DNA of 64,000 nucleotides, taken from Dermatemys mawii. Lineage: Eukaryota > Chordata > Testudines > Dermatemydidae. Below the pieces are notes generated by a model. It was not told where the DNA came from. It worked only from the letters and a program-made list of their open reading frames with translations, and ran no database searches. Location: assembly GCA_007922305.1 (NCBI GenBank), contig ML677343.1:35223541-35287540 (forward strand), read 5' to 3'. Each line of letters starts with the position of its first letter. Position 1 is the first letter of the stretch. Below, in pieces: positions 12,010-23,447 of this stretch. A program made the position numbers and the translations under genes.

Positions 12010-14473
12010 CGCTATATGCCCATTGTTTTCTTATTTCTTTTGGTAATAGTAACTATTGACAAAATCTTAGTATGAGTAAGAGCTTCTCCTTCTCTGTCTG
12101 CCTTTGTCATCTGTTGCTATGAGGCATAGCTACAATTGTCCTGAGTGGTGTGCAAATGTAGCAAACTTCTTTAACTTGCAATTATTGGTAATAGCATTAT
12201 TATTAACCTATTATTAAACATGCACCCACTTTGGAAATCTTGGATCTTCCACTACTACTGTGGAAGTCCTAGTGATGCCAAAAATGTAAGATTTTTGCCT
12301 TTTGGAGCCTATTCTAGGTCTTTATTAAAATCTCACCAGGAAGAAGTTGGTGTATGGATTTATGTTTAATTAGAACATATTGTACAGTCTGTTTTTCTAA
12401 ATAGGCCTTTTCAACAGGATATTCCAGCTAATGCTATCATTGTGTGTGTGTGTATTTTTGTCTTGGTATGAAGCCACCACATAGTTATAAACTGATGGGG
12501 TAGAAATTGTATATCATTTAAAATCTAACCTGAGACACAGTGGAGTCACATCTGCTTGCTTTACTACCCTGGATTATTTTGTGGATGTTGCTATTTTTTT
12601 TCTTCTGTTGGTTCTGCAGAGCTGATACAGTTCTGGGAGAGTGAGCTGGCTTATTCTGTGACTTGGTCATCATCATGAGAGTTGTTAACTAAGTTTTGAT
12701 TGTAGAATATGTATCGCTGGTGGTGTCACAGAACACAAATGACTTTTAGATCCCAGGTTGAAACTGCAGAGGTAGCAGATGGAAAAATCATCTTTTGGCT
12801 TATCAGTTGAGCAAATTTGCTCTGGAAGTCATTAAGACACAATAAACTGGGACCTCAGGATATTTTATTACTGTATCACTTGTCAGCATATAATCACACT
12901 TTAAGAAATAATATTATCTACTTCTTTTGCAAGTCTGGTTTTTCTCCTTTTCACTTTGTTTTATCTCCCTCTTGCACCTTTCTTTTGTCTCTTGGGCTAG
13001 AGTTGCTCCAAAACCTTAGATACTCACTTCTGTGAATTACGCCTGAGCTTTTGCTTCTCAAGGAGGCTGACCTTGCTTTTCCTGTTCTTAAAGTCTTTAT
13101 TTTTGCATCTTGAATCTCTCCAAACATATAAACCATGTTTGTTTGTTAGAATACTCAGCAATCAGCAGAGAGTTCTGCTTGACAGCCATTTTAACATTTT
13201 TCCCTTTTTTCTTGCTTAACAGACCTTAGAGTAGAATGAATAATGAATATTATAAGCCTATCTGGGACTGAGAGATGATAGCTTAATTAGAGATTATACA
13301 TTAATTAATAGAAATAGAGTCAAAATCAGTAGAGACCACAACAAACATTAGTAGAATGTTTCCCTTGAAGATCCTTTCTCAAACACAGTGTTCACCATTT
13401 TCTGACAAAGTCAGGATGAAGACATCTAAGACCATCTGACATTACATTATCCTCCTTGCAGGCTTTTGTACTCTTTGCTTTATATTCTGTTCCATTCAAA
13501 TTCCTGTAGGCTCTTGCGCTCCATAAGTGTGTTTGTAGTTTGTGTTACTTGTTTGAAAGTGTTCAGCATTGGAAGAGTGTTTCTTATAACTAAATGTTTC
13601 TTCGTGTGTGTATGCATATGTATGTGTATATTAGAAAAACTCCCTCAGCTCTTTGCAAAGAATTTTTTCCGAAGAAGTCAGTTTACACATGTTCCTTCAA
13701 GCTTTCTGCACTGAGAAATGAGTGAATACTCGAAGTGTCTTGATCAAACATGATAACACATTCTTGAAGAATCCCTGAAAACCCATTGCACAAGTTTCCT
13801 TGCATGGAAAGAAACAAATGAACTTTAAAATTAAATGATCTGGTCAGAACAGATCTCTCACAGTCTTGATTTCATTACAACTTGGTGGAAACATAAATAT
13901 CTGGTGAGTAATTTGAGGTGAAAGGTAGTAAAAGCAATGATTTTTACTGCAGACAGAGAAGGGATTGGCACTCATAACAGTTAAGTGAATGTTCTGGTTT
14001 CCTTCTTTTCCAAACCCATATCTGTTAGGAACTTTCCATTAACTGTTCAGAAGACTTGAACCGAAGTGGAGTACCAGCAATAATCTATTGCTGTTGGAAC
14101 CCTTGGGAGGGGTGAGTGAAAAACTTGTCCCCCTCACCCTCCTTAAATGGCCTCATTTTAGAATCTACAGGTGGGCGAACAGGACAGAGTCTAACCAGAG
14201 GAGAAACCATCTTGACTCTGCTTCCTAACACAAGATGAGTGCCTGACTTCACCACAGAGTGTGTGTGTGTGGTGTCTTGAAGAATGGAGTAGTACCAGGG
14301 TATTAGAATTTAAGAGGGCAAACTTTGAGAAATTAAGAAACCTGTTGCAATGAAAATAAATATTTAAAAAGCATGAATCTGGAAAAACAGAAAGAACCTA
14401 AATACACCATAATAATTAAATTGCAACAGACTATAATTTCTCTGATAAAGAAAACTACAGGGAATAAGAAGTG
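12010..14473. other. No gene recognised
   Basis: This is AT-rich sequence with scattered short frames and a few short microsatellite tracts (GT near 12443 and 14260). None of the frames is flanked by plausible splice sites and encodes a recognisable domain. It may be intron of the host gene suggested at 22.6 kb. Confidence 0.4.
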
Positions 14474-14515
14474 ACAGAGAGTCCTGTGGCATCTTGAAGA
14501 CTAACTAAAAGGGAA
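14474..14515 (-). mobile_element. Short Penelope-tail fragment
   Basis: The text gacagagagtcctgtggcat followed by cttgaagactaac is a diverged inverted copy of the gttagtctctaaggtgc... block at the end of the element at 20040-20504. Only about 40 bp remain. Confidence 0.5.
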
Positions 14516-14869
14516 CAAGAAGTGACTACTGGAGTACAAAAAGGCCTTTATTTGGAATGAAGATGGGAAAGGGAAACAAACAAAAATATTCAGAATCAGT
14601 TATGATTTATGTGGAAAAGAGGGGCAGCAATAAAGCAGTCTGAGTAAACTCTGCCAAAGAGCTGAAGAGAAATAAGAGAGATATTACTTGCATTGTATAT
14701 CAGTGTGTTAGGGATGGAGGCGGGGAGACGTAAAGAACTCCATTAATAAAAGGAGAGTCAGCTAAAAGTCTAAAATGGCTGAGCTACTCAACTGACTATA
14801 TAAATGATTCTTTAACAAGAAAAGTGGTACAGGCAATGAAAAAGTAATGAAGATTTTTCAAATAAAGAT

Positions 14870-15260
14870 GTGGGATAAATCAGTTAAGAGAATATGTAGG
14901 AAAATTAACAATATACAGACTGCTGGTTCCAGGTGACCTATATCTCATGATGTGAAGGAAATTAGTTAATGGAATTTAGCAAAAACACAGGCAATTATAT
15001 TTGAAAAGTAACAGAACTGGAGAAGTATCAAAGGATTGGAAAAAAGCAAATGTGGTATTGGTCTTCAGAAATGGATGAAAGAATGATCCTAGCAATTACC
15101 ATCTGGTTAATGTTACTTCAGCATCTAGTAAAATTTTGGGGTTGGGGGATAGTGATAGAAACAAATCTGTAAATATCTAGGGGATGAGGGAATTGCATGC
15201 AATAAATAATATGGCTTTATAAAGAACAAATTCTGCCAGGTAGACTTCATGAGTGACCTG
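14870..15260 (+). mobile_element. CR1 LINE internal fragment
   Basis: Plus-strand text such as gtatcaaaggattggaaaaa at 15028 and atggctttataaagaacaaa at 15211 parallels the better preserved CR1 at 30345-30560. It corresponds to the N-terminal part of the RT domain. It is interrupted by stops and truncated at both ends. Confidence 0.65.
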
Positions 15261-15963
15261 GAAGAGGTTAAACAGCGATGGTGAAATTGTTCAGCCCTGC
15301 TGTGGCCCCCTGTACACCAGGTAAAGGGATTGGAGCATTGTAAAGGGGTTCTAAAAGCATACCTGGCTACCGAAGACTCCCTGGTGAGGCCCAACATAAG
15401 GAATGTGGCTGAGTGTGGGATGGCATTTTGGAGAACAGGGAGTTGGAGGGGACTTTGGGTAACACTGCTGGGAGTTTCTCCAGCCCCGCAGCAGCCAAAA
15501 ATTGAGAGGGTGAGGTCAAATGTGGTTTAAAGCTACCATAAGGCCTTGTGACTGACAGTTCAGTGCTAAGCCTCTTTGCACTGAATAATTATGGTTGCCT
15601 AAAAATAAGAAACAAGACAAATTTAGAGGCATTTTAGTCCTTTTTGTGAGTCTGCACTAAAGTACAGTTCTACTGTAAAAGGGATTGTGTAAAAAGGGCA
15701 CTTTCTTATTCAGCAGATCTGCTGTCCTGTGTATTTAAAGTTAGCTCTGCTGACTTCACTGATTAATAAAGCACTGTAACTTACTTTATTTGCTTAGACT
15801 TGCAGAGGCAAGACTGAGTGAGCTGGATTCTATTCTATTTTTGTGTATCCTCAACAGAATCATTTGTTAAATTGTAGTTAGTCACAGCTGTGCAAACCCA
15901 TGAAGGTAGTAGGTTGCACAGGTGTAAGTGAAGGTAGAATTTGACTTGTAGAATATTTTTATA
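15261..15963. other. No gene recognised
   Basis: This stretch contains only the short frames at 15125-15397 (-) and 15330-15530 (+), with no motif and no splice context. No terminal repeats were found. Confidence 0.4.
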
Positions 15964-15971
15964 TTTTAGCA

Positions 15972-16518
15972 CAGGGGTGGGGAAACTACGGCCCGCAGGC
16001 CACATGTGGCCCGCTGACCATTTTTATCCAGCCTGTGAGCTTGGGCTGGGGGAGCGGTGCCAGTGGTGCTGGGCTGAGCGTGGCAAGCCGTGGGACCCCG
16101 CACTCCCAGGTAGGGGCGTCAGGCTGAGCACGGCAAGCTGTGGGGCCCCATGCCCGGCTGAGCACGGTAAGCAAGTTGCGGGGGGACTTAGGTGGTGGGG
16201 TCCCGGAGGGTGGTGGTTAGGGTAGGGGTGGGGGTCTCAGGAGGGGGCAGTCAGGGAACAAAGAGCAGGGGGCCTTAGATGGGGGTAGGGTCCTGGAGAT
16301 GGTGGTCATGGTGGGTGGATCTTGGGAGGGGGCGATCAGGGGACGAGGAACTGGGGGGGTTGGATAGGTCATGTGTTCTGAGGTGGGCATTCAGGAGACG
16401 GGAAGTGGGTGGGGGTCAGATAGGAGGCGGGGCCAGGCTGTTTGCAGAGGCACAGCCTTTCCTACCCGGCCCTCCGCACGATTTTGAACCCTTTGGCCAA
16501 AAAGTTTACCCACCCCTG
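15972..16518. mobile_element. Non-autonomous hAT (Charlie-like) element with perfect 8-bp target duplication
   Basis: The left end is CAGGGGTGGGGAAACTACGG and the right end is AAAGTTTACCCACCCCTG, which form an inverted repeat of about 16 bp. The duplication ttttagca is identical at 15964-15971 and 16519-16526. The interior is GC- and G-rich with no transposase, so the copy is a non-autonomous derivative. The partial element at 63766 shares its left end. The open frames inside (15941-16225, 15986-16174 and 16279-16524) are composition artefacts. Confidence 0.95.
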
Positions 16519-16529
16519 TTTTAGCACCT

Positions 16530-17029
16530 AAAAATGTGGTAGGTGCCACATAAAAAAGTAGACAGAGCTCCTATCAGGGACTGCTAGTGTCAGGTGTCAT
16601 GATGCAATAAGTGAGGATCACAGGCAAAAAGGGGAGAGGTGATGAGGGAGGCAATAAGATAAGACACACATGTAAGGCTTGTATGTGTCTCAGTGATTTT
16701 ATTGTTTAGTTTTCTTCTCCTTCTCTCTCACTGGCAAGATGGAAGAAAAGACTTTTTAGGAGGGTCTTGAAGTGACAGATGTCTCAGAGAATAGGTTTGA
16801 GGTGGGCATTCAGAACTCAAGGTTCCAAATCGTTATTTTTTGTAGTGATATGCAAGAATAAAAGATTGTGGGGTGAGTTTGAGGCACTGGCAGCTAGAAA
16901 AACACCTGAAAAATGTAACCTGGTCGTCACTGAGAGATTATAAATATAGATCTCCACATGCTCTTTTTAAAGTCACTTTTCTGAGTTAGAAGTGCATTTA
17001 AGGCTGGAAAAAATGATTTATCAAGAAAG
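16530..17029. other. No gene recognised
   Basis: No protein-coding or repeat signature was found, apart from AT-rich text that may belong to the following CR1 piece. Confidence 0.35.
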
Positions 17030-17330
17030 ATGGAAAGAATTAAGTATATTTAACTTGCCAAAATTAATGAACTGAAGGGTGGTTGTTCCAATCTGCAAGC
17101 ATTTCAAGAGTGTAAACACCAAGGAAGAGAGAGCAGTGACTTCGAATGAGGAGAAAGACGTGCAACTGGGAGCTATGGATGCAAAATATGCTAACAAAAT
17201 TTTAGACTGAATATCAGGAACTATGTCCTCTCAGAGTGATTTATTAGACTGTAGAAAAGTTTGCCAGGAAAATGTGGAAAGCCCCATTGACTGTGTCAAT
17301 TAAAATTACACAGGAGAACATATCGCAGGG
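17030..17330 (+). mobile_element. CR1-like LINE 3' fragment
   Basis: The plus strand contains a segment like aatttaagaccaaatatcaggaaaa (here ttagactgaatatcaggaac near 17203), followed by text resembling the CR1 3' non-coding part also seen at 31600-31760. It is diverged and bounded only approximately. Confidence 0.5.
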
Positions 17331-18149
17331 AATTCTGCACTAAAAAGGAAATGGACAAGATTAGCCAATAAACCTTTTCCACATCTAGAATGAAATCCTG
17401 GCCCCACTGAAGTGTTTATTAAAAAAAAGTTTTGCTAGTGACTTTAATGGGGCTGGGTTTTCACCAGTAATTCTATGGTATCAGGCTGTCATTCTAACCC
17501 ATGGTATTTTTCATAAAGTAATTGCATAATATATTCAAATAATAAGTTCAGATTTTCCTGTTCATGCAGTTTAAGTTACTGGACTGTTGTAGTTTTCTCT
17601 GAGTTAATGAAACAGCTGAGAAACCTCTGTTTTGCCTCCTTCCACACTTTGTTGGTTGTGGACTTGTCTGTTCCAAACTTCATGGATCCACTCAGACGGA
17701 GTAGCTAAACTTACATGAATGCATTGAAAATGCATTTTTCACTGCAGTTTTGCAGCCACAACAATGAAATATACAAAATTCCATTCACTTCCTGATTTTG
17801 GCCAGTCCATTGCCCTAGATATTCTGAAGGTATTTTTATTATTATTTTAGTAGAGAGCTAAGCCTTGTTTTGATCAATATGGAGAAAATCTTGCTCCTCA
17901 CTGTGATAACACAATATCTCCCGAATATGAACATTCTGAAACGTAACATTGGCTAGGAGAACATTTGAGCTGCAAGCACTGATGGTAGGTCCTTCTTATA
18001 CAATGTTCTTCAAACTAGCTTTACAACCATACCTGAAGTTTTTATCTTGGACCAACTTTTCATTTAAACCAGGCAATAGATCTCCTGGTCGTCTTCCCAA
18101 ACCTGCCTGCTAGCAGAGACTAGGAATGTCTACGTGACTTAGAAATCAG
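17331..18149. other. No gene recognised
   Basis: Low-GC sequence without recognisable coding or terminal repeats. Part could be a decayed upstream portion of the DIRS1-like fragment at 18150. Confidence 0.35.
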
Positions 18150-18480
18150 GAAAGTGCTGGCTTTTTATCTGGACAGGTCCGAGTCCTTCAGTCTCCTTGC
18201 CTTTTTGTGTCCTATACAGATCACATGAAAGGCTTGACAGTGTCAGAACAAACTATCTCTCACTGGACCACCTCCTGCATTACAATGCCATATGACATAG
18301 CCAATATTCCTCTTCTTCAAACTCTCTTACCCCGTTCTGCAAGGGCCCAGACTCCATCAATTGCTTTCCTCAAGACTGCTCCCTTCTGGACATCTGTAAG
18401 GCTGCTATTTGGTCTTCAGCACAATGCAGTCACAACAGCTTCTGGGTCAGATGTGAACTTTGGCAAAGTTGTATTTTAAT
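18150..18480 (+). pseudogene. DIRS1-like tyrosine recombinase, C-terminal relic
   Basis: Plus-strand text from about 18150 reads DLRNQESAGF, then VSYTDHMKGLTVSEQTISHW. It continues PRSARAQTPSIAFLKTAPFW and ends in a SDVNFGKVV block. These follow the order of DIRS1-type recombinases in vertebrates, where an H-x-x-R box (HSTRAQ-like) precedes the C-terminal catalytic region. Here the His of that box is replaced by Pro and the region around the catalytic Tyr is scrambled. Two internal frames remain open, but the protein is truncated. A terminal repeat follows at 18578. Confidence 0.65.
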
Positions 18481-18577
18481 CTTTGTTCATGTAGACCCTG
18501 TGAACCCACCTCCAAACTACTGTGTGGGAGTCATCTGAGTAGAGTACACATCTGCAATCACTTGAAGAATTTGAAAT

Positions 18578-18898
18578 GGTTACATACCTGTTCTGTAACT
18601 TGTTCTTTCAGATGTGGGTGCAGACATGTATTCCACAATCCACCCTCCATCCTCTCTCCAATGGAGTCTTAAGCCACATACTCCATTGCAAAGGAACTGA
18701 GGGGCATTTGGGTAGTTCTACCCTTCTATTGCCTTGGAAGGGGCCAAGAGGCGTTGTAGGGCACATGCGTCACGCTGATGGGTATTGCTGCAGGGGAAAA
18801 GGTCTCCAACTAGTGCATTCGGTACAAATGCACCTGAGTGCAATACGTGTCTTCACCAACTTCCCAAAGAACAACAGTTACAGAACAGGAAAGTAACC
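18578..18898. repeat. Terminal repeat of DIRS1-like element with ~30-bp inverted ends
   Basis: The left end GGTTACATACCTGTTCTGTA and the complement of the right end, GGTTACTTTCCTGTTCTGTA, match closely and continue through a shared TTGTTCTTT. This makes an inverted repeat of about 30 bp around a 321-bp unit. A related unit follows the recombinase fragment at 36745-37385, so I treat it as the element's terminal repeat rather than a separate DNA transposon. The latter remains possible. Confidence 0.6.
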
Positions 18899-18899
18899 A

Positions 18900-19369
18900 T
18901 TTTTATACCATACCTGATTCTGTGAAGACATCAGTTTCTCTCCAATAGTGGAAATGGGCCTAGTTCAAGGCCCCATTATTGAGGACTGCTTCGCTGAGGA
19001 GAAACAGCACCATTACAAAGAGCTAGGCTTGTGGAATATTCAAATTCTGAGCTAAACCTAGAAAAGTTAAGAAATTCATAATTACTTCTTAAATATGATG
19101 GGGGGAGGGAGCTTAGATATACATCCTTTCTTTAGAGGTTATGTCTATAGAATAGAGTTACCAAGATTAATATAATTGACCTCTGTATTTCCAATAAACA
19201 TGCGGAGAATATAAGGTCTTTCATGATGTATGTCATCACATACTTTTTTAAAGGCATTCATTACATAAAACAACTGCAACTGGCTTCTACACAGCTTCAG
19301 TACCAGCCTTGGTATCATTTCGTATCTGAAGTGATGAATATTGGCTATATATCTGTATTACCATTGTGT
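18900..19369. other. No gene recognised
   Basis: No motif, splice-flanked frame or repeat boundary was recognised. Confidence 0.35.
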
Positions 19370-19690
19370 TTGTTCCTGTGGTAACGCCCACAAGGTAGTT
19401 TATGTCCAGTCTAGCCAGCATATTGTGAATGGACTATTCAAATTGTTGGCCCATCAAAGACACTTAACTCTCACAGTGGGCCATGGAAGAAACTCATTCC
19501 ATCCAAATGGCTCTTCCTGCCAGTGCCTTAGCCTCCAAGTGGCCAGCGGCCACTCCCGTGAGTCAGTAAGCCATTGGACTATGAAATTCTGTCTCATAGG
19601 AAGTAATTTAGGGCAAGAATTTAGCAAAATTCCAAAAAAGATTGGACATTTTTATGGACATTGAGACTGTCTAGAGTTGTCATAATTAAT
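19370..19690 (+). mobile_element. CR1-like LINE fragment
   Basis: The segment ending tagcaaaattccaaaaaaga and ttggacatttttatgga parallels the text at 9930-9975 in the CR1 copy there. It is a non-coding CR1 3' region, diverged and without clear ends. Confidence 0.5.
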
Positions 19691-20132
19691 GCTAAAATTC
19701 ACATAGTTATTAAAGCTCATGCTTCAGCGTTTGAGCCAATCTAACTGCTAGAGACCACAGTGAGACCTATTGCAGGGCGGCAGATTATTCTGCATTTGTC
19801 TACTATGGTTTTCTTGCACCTTCCTCTGAAGGTCCTGGACACTGTCAGAGATGGGCTTCTGTGTTCTATCATTTGAGACTTCATTTCACACCCATGGCTG
19901 TCCTAGTAACAACAAAGCATTTCTAAGTATGGTATCACAAATATTTGTGGCTTTTTTAATTGCAGTTTCTATCCTTAATCAAGCAGTTTCTAGTCTTAAT
20001 CAAAGGTATTCCATACTAAATGTGAACAAGATTATGAATGGTTTAAGATTAGCAGCCGTGTTAGTCTGTATCCGTAAATAAGACAAGGAAGACTTTGTAG
20101 CACCTTAGAGACTAACCAGTTTATTTCAGCAT

Positions 20133-20168
20133 AAAGTTTCGTGGGCTATAGCCCTCTTCATCGGATGC
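20133..20168 (-). ncRNA. Hammerhead-ribozyme-like core, left arm
   Basis: Read on the minus strand this is CCGATGA (20164-20158), a stem around GGGCTATAGCCC, then GAAA (20140-20137). That is the CUGAUGA / stem II / GAAA order of the hammerhead core, with one change in the first box. Stem III would be very short and stem I was not found. It is probably a decayed ribozyme motif. Confidence 0.45.
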
Positions 20169-20417
20169 ATAGAATGGAGCAGAAGTAAGATGCATTTATA
20201 CACACAGAAAGCAAAAAACAAAAGTTGTATATTAGCATACCAATTCTAAGAGGCTGTTTAATTTGGATGGGCCATTATCAGCAGGAGAAAAAAGTACCTT
20301 TTGAAATGGATATCTGTGTCTGACAGGAGAGATACAACTATTGAAGGTAAATTAACTAGGAAAATTAACTTTGCTTTCTCTGTGTATAAATGCATCTTAC
20401 TTTTGTTCCATTCTATG

Positions 20418-20456
20418 CATCTGATGAAGTGGGCTATAGCCCACAAAAGCTTATGC
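20418..20456 (+). ncRNA. Hammerhead-ribozyme-like core, right arm
   Basis: The plus strand has CTGATGA (20421-20427), then the perfect 16-bp stem GTGGGCTATAGCCCAC (20429-20444), then AAAA where GAAA is expected, and a short gc-ttat-gc stem. The first box is intact here while the second box is intact in the left arm, so the two arms together give the full hammerhead core consensus. Confidence 0.5.
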
Positions 20457-20519
20457 TGAAATAAACTGGTTAGTCTCTAAGGTGCTACAAAGTCTTCCTC
20501 GCCTAAGATTATGAATAGT

Positions 20520-22370
20520 AGACTATGTTCAAATGTTCTTAAGTGTACTAATTTGTACCTTTGGAATGCTGTCTTTTATGAAGATTAGTGGAATGGTTTA
20601 TAACAAGAATTTCTTTTATAGATAGCAGGGTATGGGAGTAGCTATTTTAAAGGGAAATTTATCCACATTTTTCTCAGCTTGCATCTATGAAAAAGGCCAT
20701 GGTTAGCTAAACTGTGTAATGAATTTTTCAAAGTGTCTGATGCTAGTTACTTCATTGAGTGGAATGTTTGCCCATAACTTAATTGGTGAAAGCCTTTCTA
20801 TCACCCTTCAGCAGACCTGAACATTCAATGCAATTACAAGGGGGCTTGATATCAGTCCAAGTCTCCTGCACACTCCCATGTAGTTCTGCATAGTATAGAG
20901 TGGACGGCACAGATGTTGAGCTCCTGGCTTCCCATTCCAGTGTTTTCCTTAGCTAAGGTTCTCACAAGAAGTGGGTGCCCCTATGTGGCAGAGTGCTGTG
21001 AACCAACAGCTAAGCCAGCACTCTGATCATTTAAACACCAATTAATTCGCCTGGGTGGACCTGACTCTCTCTAATTGGCAGATTAGAATGGGCTGGAGAG
21101 GACTGAAGCGTTAATTACCCCATTAGTGCAGAGAGTAGAGGGCTGCACAAGAAGGAAATACTGAGAGAGAGGCAGGCTAGAGATCTGAGGAGGAACTGAT
21201 ATTGTAAATTCTGTGGTGGATGGATCAGTAGAGGTGGTGGGAAGACAATGTAAGTAAACCAAACAGTAGTGTTTATTACTTGAAAGTCTCCAGATGCTCT
21301 GTGTAAACAGAGGAGAAGACAGGAGCAGAACCTTGCCTGGTCACCCCCTAAGAGAGGAAAAACTGAAGAGGACTAAAAGAGAAAAACAAATGTGTTTCTT
21401 TAGTAATAAGTCAGTACATTCATGCAAAAGCATGTCAGTGCCAGAACCTTCCAACACCAATCTCCTTCCCAAGAGCCAGCTGCAACAAAAGAACACGTTT
21501 GTTTTTAAGGCTCTTTGTTTACCCACTCAGGGTTAAACTGGCTTCTATTCCTGAGGTTCTCATGATGTTTCATAACATCTGAAGACACCTGCTTTGAAAG
21601 TCCTGGTTCAGAGATCCATTGTAACAGTGTTTACCAGATTGTGGTACACATACCCCAATACTGAACTGGGGAGTTTGGAAGTCATCTAATTGCTATGGTA
21701 GTTGCTGCTGGGGCACCGAGAAGTGCACAGACAAAGCTGGATTAGCACCCAAAAAACATGCATTTTCACTGGACTCTCTTTCTAGTGTTTTGGATTTTTT
21801 TCCTTTAATGATGCAGCCGGAGCGCCAAGACACTGCAATAGCCAAACCAGGCTGGAAGGTCAGGTGAGCCAACATGAATGAGGGCAAACTGAGATAGAAG
21901 CTAGCCCAAAGTTAGACCAGGTTGACAGCATGCTACGGTGCCTTAGAAAAACCACAGTGAGCACAATGTTTCACCTTAGTACTTCCTGTTAAGTTTCTAT
22001 CAAGCTTTCCTTGACCTGTGCAGACACAGCCTAACCATGCCATGAACTGGTTTACAAAGCTGTTAATTGGGCTAGTTTCTGCACTGTTTATTTGTAAATG
22101 TTAAATTACAGACTGTGGGACTGGCCCATTTAGATACCTAGTGATTTCCAGTTTGGAAGAGGAGTCTCTTTCTTCACAGCTACTAGAACAATATTAGTTC
22201 TTTATGTTTCCACCAGGTCTTCTAGTTCCCGCTGTCCAAAGTTGGATATCTAGTACTTCAGTCCAAACTTCATTACATGGTTGTACAAACCTCCTTTTAG
22301 AGTATTAGGTGAGATCACTGCTTGTTATTATCACCTCTTTTTAAAAGACTTACTCTCTAGTCGGTGCACC
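20520..22370. other. No gene recognised
   Basis: Intron-like sequence with short frames only. The segment near 20990-21350 (ctgtgaaccaacagctaagc and following) reads like repeat-derived LTR or leader sequence, but no LTR boundaries or target duplication could be fixed. Confidence 0.35.
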
Positions 22371-22377
22371 TAGCAAG

Positions 22378-22560
22378 TCCACATAACCATGTGTTCCTGT
22401 CACAGTTATCTTTGTTCTTCCGTCCTTAGTCCCTTCGTTTGTTTCTCATACTTGTTGTTTTGTCTTGTCGTTAGACTGTAAGCTATTTGTGGCTGGGACT
22501 GTCTCATACTATGTGTCTATATAGCACCTAATACCAGAGGGCCCTGATATGGTTGGGGCG
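22378..22560 (+). repeat. Interspersed repeat tail (SINE/LINE 3' end type)
   Basis: The text tagactgtaagctatttgtg, then gggactgtctcatactatgt and atagcacctaatacc, recurs in diverged form near 29885-29945. It corresponds to an old amniote interspersed repeat 3' end. The exact family was not determined. Confidence 0.45.
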
Positions 22561-22626
22561 TTTGCATTCAACTGTTATATAGATATTCATGATAATTTAC
22601 AGCTGAGTTACTTTTTGCCTTTACAG

Positions 22627-22755
22627 ATGAAAGTGAGGCTTCTCCAGACCTACGTAATGGACCTGAGTGACCAGAATAGTGTCTTAATTCAGATGATGGA
22701 AGAGCTGGAGAGAGAGACTGAGTGGAAGGTGGCTACGCTAGAGGCAGAGCTTCAG
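22627..22755 (+). CDS. Internal coding exon of an unidentified coiled-coil protein
   Basis: A pyrimidine-rich tract ending tgcctttacag is followed by 129 open bases, exactly 43 codons with both boundaries in phase 0, and then the donor cag|gtactg. The peptide runs from MKVRLLQTYVMDLSDQNSVL through IQMMEELERE to KVATLEAELQ. It is rich in Leu, Glu and Gln with heptad-like spacing, typical of a coiled coil. Clean splice sites, phase 0-0 length and non-repeat composition set it apart from every other short frame nearby. The first Met is probably internal and not a start codon. I do not recognise the gene. Confidence 0.75.
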
Positions 22756-23262
22756 GTACTGTTTGCTGTATGTGGATGTACCAAAGAAAGCGTGCGTTGT
22801 CCTCTTCAGGGGTCATTACCTGCCATTTGCAGAGCATTTTGTAAACCTCCCTAACAATACCTATGGGACTACTCATCATCTTCTCTTTTAATGCTACGGT
22901 ATATGTGTGTGTTATGAGAAACTTCCTTTCTAGGCCTGGTCTTTTGGTGAGTTAATTACAATGCCTTGGTTGGACCTACTTTTCCTTTTAATCCTCACCC
23001 CATCCTTCTCCTGTTATTTTGCATACTGTATGTCTAACAAACCATGAGAATGGGGTCTGGTTTGGGGGAAGGTTTATGCTTTTAACTATTTTCAGCATTT
23101 CATATATTTTGGGGTGTATATGGTTGTTCCTGGTTTTTCATGCTAATTTAATTGTTATCCAGTCAGAATGCCTTTATTATATTATATTAACCAATTGTAG
23201 TTGATAAAATAATACTACTTGGTTAGTCCTTTTGCTGACAGAATTTTATTGATACATATAAT

Positions 23263-23447
23263 ATTAAATGAAACAATGAATTCACACTTCAGTGTATTGT
23301 ACTGCTGCTACCTTGGAAGAAAATTCTCAGTCTGCTCCAGAGATATCTCCAACTGCAACTTCAGCTGCTCCTGAATCCTCTGTCTCCCAGAAAGCCCAGC
23401 AGAAGCCCACCTTGAATTAAATGAAACAATGAATTCACACTTCAGTG
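23263..23447. repeat. 121-bp insert between two identical 32-bp direct repeats
   Basis: The 32-bp sequence beginning attaaatgaaac and ending cacttcagtg occurs identically at 23263-23294 and 23416-23447. The 121 bp between them (23295-23415) are GC-richer than the flanks. On the plus strand they form an open frame rich in Ser, Ala, Thr and Pro (EENSQSAPEISPTATSAAP, then PTLN and a stop). On the minus strand they form an open Gln/Leu/Glu-rich frame (IQEQLKLQLEISLEQTE). Origin unknown. Confidence 0.8.

Larger units (their letters stand above)
20040..20504. mobile_element. Inverted pair of Penelope-like tails with 12-bp target duplication
   Basis: The left arm (about 20043-20210) and right arm (about 20375-20503) are inverted copies of the same tail. 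Each carries tagtctctaaggtgctacaa-type sequence, a GTGGGCTATAGCC stem and the gcatagaatgga/ttccattctatgc segment. The spacer of about 165 bp differs. The whole unit is bounded by the identical 12-mer aagattatgaat at 20028-20039 and 20505-20516. Inverted head-to-head copies with longish target duplications are known for Penelope-like elements. The short frame at 20258-20446 (-) is not a gene. Confidence 0.85.

Noticed and set aside
11440..12059. Opposing open frames of 80-139 codons
   Set aside because: They lie wholly inside a GC-rich hAT element with defined ends and duplication.
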